Assembly (NCBI GenBank): GCA_013201155.1
Contig: CP053716.1
Span: forward strand, 310,001 to 374,000
DNA: 64,000 nt
Direction: 5' to 3'
Origin: Berryella wangjianweii
GTDB taxonomy: Bacteria > Actinomycetota > Coriobacteriia > Coriobacteriales > Eggerthellaceae
A model generated the notes under the pieces. It did not search any database. It saw nothing but the letters and a program-made list of their open reading frames with translations, and had not been told where the DNA came from. How positions within the stretch are numbered: position 1 is the stretch's first letter; each line of letters starts with the position of its first letter. Shown piece by piece: positions 46,703-55,608 of the stretch. A program made the translations under genes and the position numbers.

Positions 46703-48640
46703 GTGACCTACATCGGACTGCTTGTGGCCGTGCCGGCCCTGCTGGCCCTGGCGCTTCTCGTCGCCCGGAGCGATGGCGCGAGGCGCATCCTCGTATGGGG
46801 GGGCGCCGTCCTGGTGGCCCTGCTGTCGGTGGGCTTTGCGATCGCGCACCTGGGCACGCCCTGGGTGCTGGTCGCGTTCTCGTCGCCGGCGGTCGATTAC
46901 GGCGCTTTGGGAATCGGACTGCTGGTCAGCGCCACGGTGCTGTTCTATGCGGTGCGGCACCGCAACGTTGTGGCAGGAGTTCTTGCCGCGGTTCAGGTCG
47001 CCGCCACCCTCGTGCTCGACCTCATGCTGGCCCATCGCACGCCTGCGCCGCAGGGGCTTGCCGTCGATTCCCTTTCGGTGGTGATGGTGCTGGTGATCGG
47101 CGTGATCGGCGCGGGCATCTGCGTGTATGCCCTGGGCTACATGGATGATTTCCAGAGGCACGCCCCCGAGGGCGATGATCGCCGCCATCACTTCTTCGCG
47201 CTGATGTTCGTGTTCCTGTCGGCCATGTTCGCCATCGTGCTGACCAACAACATGGCCTGGATGCTGACGGCTTGGGAGGTCACCACGCTCTGCTCGTTCC
47301 TGCTGATCGGCTACACCCGCACCCCCGAGGCCATCGGCAACTCGTTCAGGCAGATCAACATGAATCTTCTGGGCGGCATCGCCTTCACCCTGGCGGTCTG
47401 CCATATCGCGCTGAACTTCAACACCATGGCGTTTTCCGACTTCCTGGTAAAGGGCGTGGCGAACCCCTCGACGGCGGCCCTTCCCGCAGCTGCCTTGGCC
47501 TTCGCGGGGATGACGAAGGCCGCGCAGATGCCCTTCCATACCTGGCTGCTGGGGGCCATGGTGGCTCCCACGCCCACGTCGGCGCTGCTGCACTCCTCCA
47601 CCATGGTGAAGGCAGGCGTGTTCCTGCTGATCAAGCTGGCGCCGTTGTTCCTGGTGATTCCCGCGGCATCGTTCATGGCAGTGGGTGTGGGCGGCCTGAC
47701 CTTCCTGTTCTGCTCGTTCATGGCGATCTCGCAATCGAACGCCAAGCGCGTGCTGGCTTACTCGACGATCGCCAACCTGGGCCTGATCGTAGCCTGCGCG
47801 GGCGTGGGCACCCCCGAGGCCGTGTGGGCCGCCGTGCTGCTGCTGATCTTCCATGCTGCGGCGAAATCGCTGCTGTTCCTGTGCGTGGGCACGGCCGAGC
47901 ATCACATCCATAGCCGCGACATCGAGGACATGGACCTGCTTTTCGAGCGCATGCCGCAGCTGGCACGCCTGATGATGATCGGCATCATGTGCATGTTCGT
48001 GGCGCCCTTCGGCATGCTGATTGCGAAGTGGGCCACCCTTGTGTCGTTCGCCGACATGCATCAGTTCGCTCTGGTGATGATGCTGGCCTTCGGCTCGGCT
48101 GCCACGTTCCTGTTCTGGGCGAAGTGGCTGGGCAAAATCGCCGGCGTCGCCGCGCTGCAGGACAACCTTGAGGAGACGGTGCACCGTTCGGAGTGGGCGG
48201 GCATGATCGTGATGACCTTCGCGGCCCTGTGCTCCACCATCCTGCTTCCCGTGGTGTCGTTCGCGCTGATCGAGCCGTACATCGTCGGCGTGTACGGGCG
48301 CCTGGGCCAGGATGTGTCCACCGATAACCTGTGGATCGCCGCGCTGCTGGCGTCCTTCTCGCTGATCGTCGTGCTGGCAGGGCTGCGTCGTTCGAAGCAG
48401 CGCCCGGGTGAGGTGTACCTGTCGGGCGTGGCGATCGACGGCCAGGCCCGCACCTTCCGCAATGCCCTGGCGGGCGAGAGCACGGCTTCGGCGCGCAACC
48501 TGTATCTTACCGAGTACTTCGGCGAGGCGCGCCTGCGCCCCTGGGGTGAGGCTCTGTGCGGGGGCGTGATGGCCGTGAGCCTGACAGCTTGCGCAGCAGC
48601 TCCTTTTCTGCTGTCGTTTTGCCTGATGGGGGTGAACTGA
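46703..48640 (+). CDS. echA: Ech-type hydrogenase membrane subunit A (NuoL/HyfB-like)
   Basis: The 645-residue protein has about 15 membrane helices and the proton-pumping antiporter-like core: WEVTTLCSFLLIGYTRTPEA, AGMTKAAQMPFHTWLLGAMV, APTPTSALLHSSTMVKAGVF and SNAKRVLAYSTIANLGLI, with the buried Glu/Lys/His residues of complex I NuoL. In Ech it couples ferredoxin-dependent H2 evolution to ion translocation. The GTG at 46703 has AAGGAG upstream. It is the first of six genes in echABCDEF order, and overlaps echB by one base. Confidence 0.9.
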   Translation: MTYIGLLVAVPALLALALLVARSDGARRILVWGGAVLVALLSVGFAIAHLGTPWVLVAFSSPAVDYGALGIGLLVSATVLFYAVRHRNVVAGVLAAVQVAATLVLDLMLAHRTPAPQGLAVDSLSVVMVLVIGVIGAGICVYALGYMDDFQRHAPEGDDRRHHFFALMFVFLSAMFAIVLTNNMAWMLTAWEVTTLCSFLLIGYTRTPEAIGNSFRQINMNLLGGIAFTLAVCHIALNFNTMAFSDFLVKGVANPSTAALPAAALAFAGMTKAAQMPFHTWLLGAMVAPTPTSALLHSSTMVKAGVFLLIKLAPLFLVIPAASFMAVGVGGLTFLFCSFMAISQSNAKRVLAYSTIANLGLIVACAGVGTPEAVWAAVLLLIFHAAAKSLLFLCVGTAEHHIHSRDIEDMDLLFERMPQLARLMMIGIMCMFVAPFGMLIAKWATLVSFADMHQFALVMMLAFGSAATFLFWAKWLGKIAGVAALQDNLEETVHRSEWAGMIVMTFAALCSTILLPVVSFALIEPYIVGVYGRLGQDVSTDNLWIAALLASFSLIVVLAGLRRSKQRPGEVYLSGVAIDGQARTFRNALAGESTASARNLYLTEYFGEARLRPWGEALCGGVMAVSLTACAAAPFLLSFCLMGVN

Positions 48641-49509
48641 TGAGCTTCCTGACCGTACTCGTCGGCACTGCGGCATTCGCGGTTGCCGCACCGGTGGCAG
48701 GCTGCCTGCTGGCCGGCCTCGATCGCATCATCTCGGCACGCATGCAGGGCCGCGTGGGCCCGCCGTTGCTGCAGCCCTACTACGACCTGCGAAAGCTTCT
48801 GGAGAAAGACGATGTGTCGGTAGGCGGCGTCGATGGGCTCTACCTCACCTGCGCGCTCGTGTTCACGGCATTTGCGGGGGGTGTGTTCTTCACGGGCGGC
48901 AACCTGCTGATGAGCGCCTTCCTGATCACGATGGCCGGGCTGTTCTTCATCGTGGCGGCGTATTCGTCGCGCAGTCCCTTCGCCGAGGTGGGAGCGGCGC
49001 GCGAAACGCTTCAGGTGATGGCCTACGAGCCCATGGTGCTGCTGATGGCAGTGGCGTTCTATCTGGCTGTGGGCACGTTCAACGTGTCGGGGGTCCTGGC
49101 GTTGGACGCGCCTGCCATTCTTCTTACCTGGCCGGTGTTTCTGGGCTACCTGTTCATCCTCACCATCAAGCTGCGCAAGTCGCCCTTCGACCTGTCCATG
49201 TCGCATCACGCTCACCAAGAGCTGGTGAAGGGCATGACCACCGAGATGAGCGGCCGCACGCTGGCGAAGGTGGAGGTGATGCACTGGGCCGAGAGCGTGC
49301 TGTTCCTTGGCTGGACGGGCATGTTCTTCATGTGGGGCGGCTGGCCATCGTTGCTGGTGGGCGTGGCCGTAGCTGCGTTGGCCTGGCTGTTCGAGATTCT
49401 GATCGACAACAACTTCGCGCGTGTGAAATGGCAGTACATGCTGAAGTCGGCCTGGGCGGTAACGCTTGTGGCGGGCGGGGCGAACATCGCCGCCCTCATG
49501 TTCCTGTAA
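48640..49509 (+). CDS. echB: Ech-type hydrogenase membrane subunit B (NuoH/HycD-like)
   Basis: The 289-residue membrane protein matches NuoH/HycD: ARMQGRVGPPLLQPYYDLRK near residue 35, RSPFAEVGAARETLQVMAYE, ILTIKLRKSPFDLS and ELVKGMTTEMSGR. These loops contact the peripheral arm in complex I. It has about eight helices. The start codon overlaps the echA stop (TGATG). Confidence 0.93.
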   Translation: MSFLTVLVGTAAFAVAAPVAGCLLAGLDRIISARMQGRVGPPLLQPYYDLRKLLEKDDVSVGGVDGLYLTCALVFTAFAGGVFFTGGNLLMSAFLITMAGLFFIVAAYSSRSPFAEVGAARETLQVMAYEPMVLLMAVAFYLAVGTFNVSGVLALDAPAILLTWPVFLGYLFILTIKLRKSPFDLSMSHHAHQELVKGMTTEMSGRTLAKVEVMHWAESVLFLGWTGMFFMWGGWPSLLVGVAVAALAWLFEILIDNNFARVKWQYMLKSAWAVTLVAGGANIAALMFL

Positions 49510-49523
49510 GAGAGGGAAGAGGA

Positions 49524-49970
49524 ATGGCTTACTCATCGAAATCGCCGTGGGTGGTGCACTACGACGCATCCAGCTGCAACGGCTGCGACATCGAGATTCT
49601 CGCTGCGCTGTGCCCAGGCTACGACGCCGAGCGCTTCGGCGTCGTGAACACGGGCAACCCGAAGCACGCCGACATCTTCCTGGTGACGGGGTCGGTGAAC
49701 GAGCGCAACGCGCCGATCGTGAAGCAGATCTACGACCAGATGGTCGAGCCCAAGGTCGTGGTGGCCTGCGGAATCTGCGCATGCTCGGGCGGCATCTTCC
49801 ACGACTGCTACAACATCATCGGCGGCGTGGACAAGGTGATTCCCGTTGACGTGTACGCCCCCGGGTGCGCCGTGCGCCCCGAGTCGATCATCGACGCCGT
49901 GGTGGAGGCCACGGCCATTCTGGACAAGAAGGCCGAGGCCCTGGCCAAGGCGCGCAGGGAAGGGGCCTAG
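49524..49970 (+). CDS. echC: Ech-type hydrogenase small subunit (NuoB/HycG-like)
   Basis: The 148-residue subunit binds the proximal [4Fe-4S] cluster: DASSCNGCDIEILAALCPGY, VVACGICACSGGIFHDCYN and VDVYAPGCAVRPESIIDAV provide the four cluster Cys. It transfers electrons to the NiFe site in echE. GAGAGGGAAGAGG lies upstream of the ATG. It lies 14 bp after echB. Confidence 0.94.
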   Translation: MAYSSKSPWVVHYDASSCNGCDIEILAALCPGYDAERFGVVNTGNPKHADIFLVTGSVNERNAPIVKQIYDQMVEPKVVVACGICACSGGIFHDCYNIIGGVDKVIPVDVYAPGCAVRPESIIDAVVEATAILDKKAEALAKARREGA

Positions 49971-49971
49971 T

Positions 49972-50679
49972 ATGCAGTTCACCTCACAGTTCATCCCCAT
50001 TCAGAAAGACGCGGTGCACGACGAGGCCCGCCGGCGCTTCGACGAGGGCTGGCGCCTGTCGAACGTGCATGCGGCGCTGGACGAGGACGGCACCAGCGTG
50101 TACTACACCTACGAGAGGGGCGGGACGTTCGAGAACCTTCACGTGGCGGGAATCACGGCGTCTGACAGCCTGCCGAGCATCACCGATGTGTACTTCAGCG
50201 CGTTCGTGTTCGAAAACGAGACGCGCGAGCTGTTCGGCGTGGACATTCGCGATATCGCGCTGGACTTCGGCGGGAATCTGTACACCCTGGGCGAGAGCGA
50301 GCCCATGACCTTCATCACGCCCGAGCAGAAGGCTGCGCGCGACAAGGCGCGCAAGGCCGCTCGGGCCCGCGAGGAGCGCGCGCGTGCGGCAGCCGCGGCG
50401 ACGACGTCGGCGGCGAGGGGGGGCGCTGAGCAGGCGGCGAAGGCGCACCCTGCCGGCGATGCGAGCGCCGTCGACCCCTCCGGGGAATTCGAGCCCTCGG
50501 CTGAGCTGCTGGCTCAGATCGCCGCGAAGACAGCGGGCCTCGACCCCGAGCGCGCCGAGAAAGTGCGGGCCGGCATGATCGCCCGCGCCGCGCGCGCGGC
50601 AGCGAAGGTCCAGGCGGAAACCACGGTCGGGACGGATGCCGCCGCACCGTCGGCGCGCGGCGCCAGGGAAGGAGCGTAG
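49972..50679 (+). CDS. echD: Ech-type hydrogenase subunit D (NuoC-like) with extended tail
   Basis: The 235-residue protein has a NuoC/EchD-like first half (GWRLSNVHAALDEDGTSVYY, LPSITDVYFSAFVFENETRE, LFGVDIRDIALDF). The second half, from about residue 120, is a highly charged Ala/Arg/Lys-rich linker ending in a 34-residue module (AELLAQIAAKTAGLDPERAE onward). That module recurs at the end of EchF. Ordinary EchD/NuoC subunits lack it. The ATG lies one base after the echC stop. Confidence 0.85.
   Translation: MQFTSQFIPIQKDAVHDEARRRFDEGWRLSNVHAALDEDGTSVYYTYERGGTFENLHVAGITASDSLPSITDVYFSAFVFENETRELFGVDIRDIALDFGGNLYTLGESEPMTFITPEQKAARDKARKAARAREERARAAAAATTSAARGGAEQAAKAHPAGDASAVDPSGEFEPSAELLAQIAAKTAGLDPERAEKVRAGMIARAARAAAKVQAETTVGTDAAAPSARGAREGA
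50497..50598 (+). repeat. Shared hydrogenase tail module, copy 1 (in echD)
   Basis: Thirty-four codons encoding SAELLAQIAAKTAGLDPERA and 14 more residues match the module in echF (52247-52348) at 30 of 34 residues. Many synonymous changes separate the DNA copies, so protein sequence is being conserved. Confidence 0.75.
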
Positions 50680-50680
50680 C

Positions 50681-51769
50681 ATGGGAAAGTCAACTATCAT
50701 CCCCTTCGGGCCCCATCATCCGGTGCTCCCCGAGCCGATTCACGTGGACCTGGTAGTGGAGGACGAGCGCGTGGTCGAGGCCCTGCCTCAGATCGGGTTC
50801 ATCCACCGCGGGCTTGAGCGCCTGGTGCAGACGAAAGACTACAACCAGTTCATCTACGTGGCTGAGCGCATCTGCGGCATCTGCGCCTTCGGGCACTCGC
50901 TGGGCTATGCCGAGACGGTTGAGCGCCTGATGGGCGTGGAGGTGCCGCGTCGTGCCGAGTACCTGCGCGTGATCTGGCACGAGCTGTCGCGCGTGCACTC
51001 GCACCTGCTGTGGATGGGTCTGGCTGCCGACGCCTTCGGCTTCGAGAGCCTGTTCATGCACTGCTGGCGCCTGCGCGAGCGCGTGCTTGACCTGTTCGAG
51101 AAAACCACGGGCGGGCGCGTGATCCTGTCGGTCAACCGCGTGGGCGGCGTGGCCCGCGACATCGACAAGGGCATGCTCGACCACATCGTCACCGTGCTGG
51201 ATGGCATGGCTGACGACTACGACCAGATCCTGCGCACGTTCCTGTCCAACCACTCGGTACGCAACCGTCTGTGCGGGGTGGGCGTGATCAGCAACGAGGA
51301 GGCGCGCAACCTTACCATGGTGGGCCCCTTCGCGCGCGCCTCGAACGTGGCGTACGATGCGCGCATGCTGGGCATGGGAGCCTACGGCGACCTGTCCGAC
51401 TTCCAACCGATCCTGCATGCCGACGGCGACTGCTACGCCCGTGCCATCGTGCGCGGTCGAGAGGTGCTGCAGTCGATCGACATCGTGAAGGAGACGATTG
51501 CGCGCATACCCGAGGGCGAGGTCCTTACCAAGGTGAAGGGAAACCCCGGCGACGGCGCCGAGGCGTGCTCGGTGCTCGAGCAGCCGCGCGGCGAATGCTA
51601 CTACTTCGCCCGGGGCAACGGCACCAAGTTCCTCGACCGCATGCGCATGCGCACGCCCACGTCGATGAACCTGGGAGGCATGGCGAAGGCCCTGGCTGGC
51701 TGCGACGTGGCCGATGTGAACATGATTATCCTGACGATCGACCCCTGCATCAGCTGTTCCGAGAGGTAG
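50681..51769 (+). CDS. echE: Ech-type hydrogenase large subunit (NiFe site)
   Basis: The 362-residue catalytic subunit has the N-terminal NiFe ligand motif ERICGICAFGHSLGY near residue 65 and the C-terminal pair IDPCISCSER at the very end, giving four Cys ligands. The HHPVLPEPIHVDLVVEDERV start and RTPTSMNLGGMAKALAG near the end are typical of group 4 hydrogenases. It ends at CSER with no cleavable extension, as in EchE. GAAGGAGCGTAGC precedes the ATG. Confidence 0.95.
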   Translation: MGKSTIIPFGPHHPVLPEPIHVDLVVEDERVVEALPQIGFIHRGLERLVQTKDYNQFIYVAERICGICAFGHSLGYAETVERLMGVEVPRRAEYLRVIWHELSRVHSHLLWMGLAADAFGFESLFMHCWRLRERVLDLFEKTTGGRVILSVNRVGGVARDIDKGMLDHIVTVLDGMADDYDQILRTFLSNHSVRNRLCGVGVISNEEARNLTMVGPFARASNVAYDARMLGMGAYGDLSDFQPILHADGDCYARAIVRGREVLQSIDIVKETIARIPEGEVLTKVKGNPGDGAEACSVLEQPRGECYYFARGNGTKFLDRMRMRTPTSMNLGGMAKALAGCDVADVNMIILTIDPCISCSER

Positions 51770-51772
51770 GCT

Positions 51773-52441
51773 ATGGCTATTTTCGAACTGGGCGCGATGA
51801 CCCTGCGCAGCATATTCGGCAAGCCCGAGACCGTGCTGTACCCCCTGGAGGAGAAGCCCGCTCCGATGGGTCTGCGCGGGCATATCGAAAATGACCCGAG
51901 TCGCTGCGTTCTGTGCAGTGCCTGCGCACGCGCGTGCACCACCGGCTGCCTGACCGTGGACAAGAAGGGCCGCACCTGGGAGATACAGCCCTACGCCTGC
52001 GTGCAGTGCGGGCTGTGCGTGGAGGTGTGCCCGAAGGACGCGCTGTCGATGGAGACGGCTCGGACCGCGGTGGGCGCGCAGAAGCCCTCGCGGGTGGTGC
52101 TGGTTCCCGAGCGCGAGCGTCCCGTACGCAAGCCCCGGCCGCAGGAGGCTGCCGAGCATGTCGGTGAGGCGCCGAGCGTCGAGGTCGCGGGGAAGACGCG
52201 CGCTTCCGAAGGCGCGGCCCTGCCGGCATCGGAAGGCGCCCAGCTAAGCGCCGAGCTTCTGGCGCTGATCGCCGCCAAGACCGCGGGCCTCGATCCCGCG
52301 CGCGCAGAGAAGGTGCGCGCCGGCCTGATCGCCCGTGCCTCGCGAGCCGATGGGAAGGCGGCGCCATCGACCGCGCGCGAGACGAGCGGCGGGTCGGCGC
52401 CTGATGGCGAGGAGCCTGCGGAGGATGCGCCCGTCGCATAG
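51773..52441 (+). CDS. echF: Ech-type hydrogenase ferredoxin-like subunit F with extended tail
   Basis: The 222-residue subunit has two [4Fe-4S] motifs: RCVLCSACARACTTGCL near residue 45 and CVQCGLCVEVCPKDALSME near 76. It passes electrons from ferredoxin towards echC. After residue ~105 comes a Pro/Glu/Lys-rich region and a copy of the 34-residue module found in EchD, then a short acidic end. EchF proteins elsewhere usually stop soon after the second cluster. The ATG lies three bases after the echE stop. Confidence 0.92.
   Translation: MAIFELGAMTLRSIFGKPETVLYPLEEKPAPMGLRGHIENDPSRCVLCSACARACTTGCLTVDKKGRTWEIQPYACVQCGLCVEVCPKDALSMETARTAVGAQKPSRVVLVPERERPVRKPRPQEAAEHVGEAPSVEVAGKTRASEGAALPASEGAQLSAELLALIAAKTAGLDPARAEKVRAGLIARASRADGKAAPSTARETSGGSAPDGEEPAEDAPVA
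52247..52348 (+). repeat. Shared hydrogenase tail module, copy 2 (in echF)
   Basis: The module reads SAELLALIAAKTAGLDPARA and 14 further residues, differing from copy 1 at only four positions. It lies near the end of EchF, separated from the cluster domain by a disordered linker. Confidence 0.75.
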
Positions 52442-52458
52442 TGTCGGCACCCGCTCGC

Positions 52459-52466
52459 GCTATAAT
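52459..52466 (+). promoter_or_regulatory. -10 element of pgsA
   Basis: CGCGCTATAATCG supplies a consensus TATAAT (52461-52466) 53 bases before the pgsA start, so pgsA has its own promoter after the ech operon. Confidence 0.55.
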
Positions 52467-52519
52467 CGCCTTCTATGGTTCAGGGTCAGACCCACGATGG
52501 ACGCGAAGGAGGTCAGCCG

Positions 52520-53179
52520 ATGACGCAGCATGAGCCGCAGGGCCGGGAGCCCAAGTTGAAGCTGTGCTCAGATGAGGCCTCTGATGCGATCCTGACCATT
52601 CCGAACGCCATCTCGTTCGTGCGGCTGTGCCTGGTACCCGTGTTTCTCGCCCTGCTGTTCAGCGGCAACGACCTTGGCGCTGCGGTTCTGTTCGCCCTTG
52701 CCGCGGGCACCGACTTCATCGACGGGCAGATCGCGCGGCGCACGAACGCCGTGTCGAAGCTGGGCCAGGTGCTTGACCCGGTGGTCGATCGAGCCCTGAT
52801 GGTTACCGCTGTGATCAGCCTGCTGTTGGTGGGTCGGCTCCCCCTGTGGGTGATCGTCTTGGTGCTCGTACGCGACCTGGGCTTGCTGGTTGCCGGCGCC
52901 TGGGCGCTGTCGCGCTGGCGCGTGCGCGTGCCGGTTGCCTTCGCGGGCAAGCTGGCCACCACCTTCATGTTCGTGGGCTTCACGGGCCTGCTGCTGAACG
53001 TCCCGCAGGTGCCTGGGCTGGGCTTGGTCGATATCGCCTGGTTGCCGGGATTCTCCGGCGAGCCGTGCTCGTGGGGCATCTGGTTCATCTACGCGGGACT
53101 GTGCATCAGCTGCGGAGTGACTGCGCGCTACGCCGTGGAGGGTGTGCGCGCCCTTCGTGCGGCAATGGCCATGGCGTAG
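52520..53179 (+). CDS. pgsA: CDP-alcohol phosphatidyltransferase (phosphatidylglycerophosphate synthase-like)
   Basis: The 219-residue membrane enzyme has ILTIPNAISFVRLCLVPVFL at the start and the CDP-OH-P motif D-xx-DG-xx-AR-x8-G-xxx-D-xxx-D, seen as DFIDGQIARRTNAVSKLGQV followed by LDPVVDRAL. Six helices are predicted. PgsA makes phosphatidylglycerol phosphate; cardiolipin or phosphatidylinositol synthases share the motif, so the exact acceptor is likely but not certain. AAGGAGG supports the ATG at 52520. Confidence 0.87.
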   Translation: MTQHEPQGREPKLKLCSDEASDAILTIPNAISFVRLCLVPVFLALLFSGNDLGAAVLFALAAGTDFIDGQIARRTNAVSKLGQVLDPVVDRALMVTAVISLLLVGRLPLWVIVLVLVRDLGLLVAGAWALSRWRVRVPVAFAGKLATTFMFVGFTGLLLNVPQVPGLGLVDIAWLPGFSGEPCSWGIWFIYAGLCISCGVTARYAVEGVRALRAAMAMA

Positions 53180-53325
53180 GTTCCGACCGTGCCTCTGCGG
53201 GTGGGCCTCTGACGCGATTGCGGTCTTGCGGCAGAGCCCCTTTTCGGAATTCGCCGGCGCTCTTTTCAAGCCCCGTCGTGTTCGCGGGCGCTGCCGCCCA
53301 TGCGGGCGTCGTCTTCCGCCAACAA

Positions 53326-53362
53326 GAAAGGCTCCACCCCGAGGGGGGCAGAGCCTTTCATT
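53326..53362. terminator. Bidirectional terminator after pgsA
   Basis: GAAAGGCTC and GAGCCTTTC pair over an inner CACCCC/GGGG stem. It lies between convergent pgsA and the CWB2 gene. Plus strand continues CATTGAGC; minus strand continues TTGTTGGCG. Confidence 0.65.
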
Positions 53363-53409
53363 GAGCGGCAAGGGGAGGGACACGGTCGATCCCTGCCCTG
53401 CATAGGCGA

Positions 53410-55608
53410 CTAGGCCCACGCCCCCTTTCCGATGGCCTCCAGGGCCTCCTTCGAGATGGCCGCCGGGCCGCCGAACACCACGGCCTTGCCGCTCTTCGGT
53501 CCCTTCTCCTTCAAGAACGAGGTCACAGCCTTGGTCTGAGCGTCGCTCCCATCGTTCACGATCACGAGCGGGCTGCCGTTCTTGCCGCACAGGGCAGCGC
53601 CGGTCAGGGCGTCCCAGTAGCCGCTCACGGTGGCCAGGCCCACGCCCTCGGCTGCGAGGCCGTTGTCAAGGGCCCACGTTGCGAATCGCACGGAGGTATC
53701 CACCGCCGTGGAGCCGGCGAAGCGCTGGGCAGTCGTGATGCCCTCGGCCTCAAGCTGGGTCTGCACGTCCTTGCCGACCGCAGCCTCTCCGCCCATCAGC
53801 AGAACGTTCTTGATGCCCAGCTCCTTCATGGCCCGCAGGGTCTCGTCCGACACCTTCGCGGCACCCTCGGTCAGGAAGATCGGCGCGCGCTTGGCATAGG
53901 CGTAGGGCGCTGCGGCCAGGGCGTCCCAGTAGCCGTCGTTGGTGGCCAGGATCGCGGTGTCGCCGGCCCACCTGCCCTTTCCGGCCAGGGCCGCCTTCGC
54001 GGCGGTGCCGGTGGCCGTGTCGCCGGCGATGCGCTGCGACTCCACGCCCGCGGCGGCGTCGATCGCGCCCCTGACGCCCTCCGACACGGCGGCCTCGCCG
54101 CCCATCACGTACACCTTCGAGGGCCTGGCGGCCCTCAGGATGGCCTCGGCCTCGGGCGACAGGCGGTCGCCGTAGGTCATCACCACGGGGGCCTTGTCGA
54201 AGCCGGCCAGGCCGGAGGCGGCCAGGGCGTCCCAGTAGCCCTCGAAGGCGGCCACCACCACGGTGCCGCCGGTCTCGCCCTTCCAGCCGGCCTCGTGGAT
54301 CTTCTGCATGGTGCCGAAGGCGTTGGCGCCCGCCAGGCGGGCCTTCTCAAGGTCAGCGCCCGGCTGAGGCTTGCGCCCGGCCATGATGGCGTCCCATTGC
54401 GCGGAGGTGATGGCAAGCGGCAGCACGGCACGGTTCAGCTCGGCGCCGGGACGGCCGTGCGACTTCCATACCAGCAGGTCGTACTGCTTGGTGCGATCCA
54501 GCTTCTCAGGCGCCACGGCCTTGATCGCCACGGTGGCCTTGCCGCTGCCGTCCACGTCCTTCACGTGGACGGCTCCCTGCGGAATCATGGTGGGGTCAAG
54601 CTCGGTGCCGCGCTCGATCAGGCCCACGTAGAAGCCGGCGGGCAGGTCGTTGGACACCAGGCCCTCCAGCTGAGCCTCGGCCACCAGGCCCTCGGGCGTC
54701 GCCTGCTTCACCGTGGCCGTGCCCGTCACCTTGGGCAGGGGGGCGATCGGTTCGTCGCCGTCATCGGTTGCCTCGGTGACGCGCACCTTGGCGAAGATTC
54801 GATCCCAGCTGCCATCGGGGTACACGGCCCACACGACGATGTCGTGGACGCCCTGGCGCTCAAGCTTGTCGGGGGCGATCTTCAGCGTGCCGTCCGGGTT
54901 CACCGTCACGAAGTGCGGGTGCTGGATGTCGCTGGAGCGGTAGCGCATCCCCTTGGGCATGGCCATGTTCCCCAGCACGTTCGTGGGCGCGGGCACGTTC
55001 AGGGTCTTGCCCGCGGCAACAGTGAACTCCGTGCCGTTGGGGTCCGAGGAGTAGCTGGGCGTGAAGTAGTTGCTGTAGTCGTCCTCGGGGATGTAGTCGG
55101 GCTTCTCGCCCTCACGCAGCGTGATGTTCGATACGTGGTCGGTGCTGTACTTGTGCACCTTGAACACCTTGGTACTCTGGCGCGCCACGTAGTACTTGGA
55201 AGGAAGCTTGGTGCTGTCGATGCCCACGAACTCAAGCCGGTAGTCGCCGGGGGCGAGTTTCGACACCCAGTGAATGCCCGTGAAGGAGGCCAGCGGGTCG
55301 TCGGTGTGGTCGCTTTGCTTGATCTCGATCGGCTCAGGGGCGGTCTGGCCCTCGGGAACGATCCGATGCAGGCGCCACGTGGCTCCCTTCAGGTTCCGCT
55401 CCACCACCTCGTTCTCCGCGTTCTCAAGCATGACGGTAAGGTCGAGCGTCACCGCAAGCTGCTCAGCCGCATCATCGGCTGCAGCAAGCGGGGCGGCGGG
55501 CCCTTCCGGAACGCGGTCGAGCGCCAGGGCGCTCAGGGGCGCGCTCAGCACCAGCCCGCAGGCTAGAACCGCCGAGCAGAGGCCCTTGCCGGTATTCGAC
55601 GTCTTCAT
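53410..55608 (-). CDS. Exported protein with three CWB2 cell-wall-binding repeats
   Basis: The 732-residue product has a signal peptide (residues ~1-30, KTSNTGKGLCSAVLACGLVL, ending at ALA). A beta-rich N-terminal region (about 45-320) resembles prealbumin/Ig-like surface modules, with a NYFTPSYSSDPNGTEF stretch. A short domain with VKQATPEGLVAEAQLEGLVS follows. Residues ~430-732 hold three cell-wall-binding repeat 2 units, recognisable by GYWDALAAS, VYVMGGEAAVSEGV, and TNDGYWDALAAAPYA, VLLMGGEAAVGKDV. CWB2 triplets anchor proteins non-covalently to wall polymers. AAAGGAG precedes the ATG. Confidence 0.88.
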   Translation of the reverse strand: MKTSNTGKGLCSAVLACGLVLSAPLSALALDRVPEGPAAPLAAADDAAEQLAVTLDLTVMLENAENEVVERNLKGATWRLHRIVPEGQTAPEPIEIKQSDHTDDPLASFTGIHWVSKLAPGDYRLEFVGIDSTKLPSKYYVARQSTKVFKVHKYSTDHVSNITLREGEKPDYIPEDDYSNYFTPSYSSDPNGTEFTVAAGKTLNVPAPTNVLGNMAMPKGMRYRSSDIQHPHFVTVNPDGTLKIAPDKLERQGVHDIVVWAVYPDGSWDRIFAKVRVTEATDDGDEPIAPLPKVTGTATVKQATPEGLVAEAQLEGLVSNDLPAGFYVGLIERGTELDPTMIPQGAVHVKDVDGSGKATVAIKAVAPEKLDRTKQYDLLVWKSHGRPGAELNRAVLPLAITSAQWDAIMAGRKPQPGADLEKARLAGANAFGTMQKIHEAGWKGETGGTVVVAAFEGYWDALAASGLAGFDKAPVVMTYGDRLSPEAEAILRAARPSKVYVMGGEAAVSEGVRGAIDAAAGVESQRIAGDTATGTAAKAALAGKGRWAGDTAILATNDGYWDALAAAPYAYAKRAPIFLTEGAAKVSDETLRAMKELGIKNVLLMGGEAAVGKDVQTQLEAEGITTAQRFAGSTAVDTSVRFATWALDNGLAAEGVGLATVSGYWDALTGAALCGKNGSPLVIVNDGSDAQTKAVTSFLKEKGPKSGKAVVFGGPAAISKEALEAIGKGAWA

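Noticed and set aside
46703-48640. Respiratory complex I NuoL
   Set aside because: The following genes form echBCDEF with a NiFe large subunit carrying both CxxC pairs, so this is the Ech-type hydrogenase membrane subunit.
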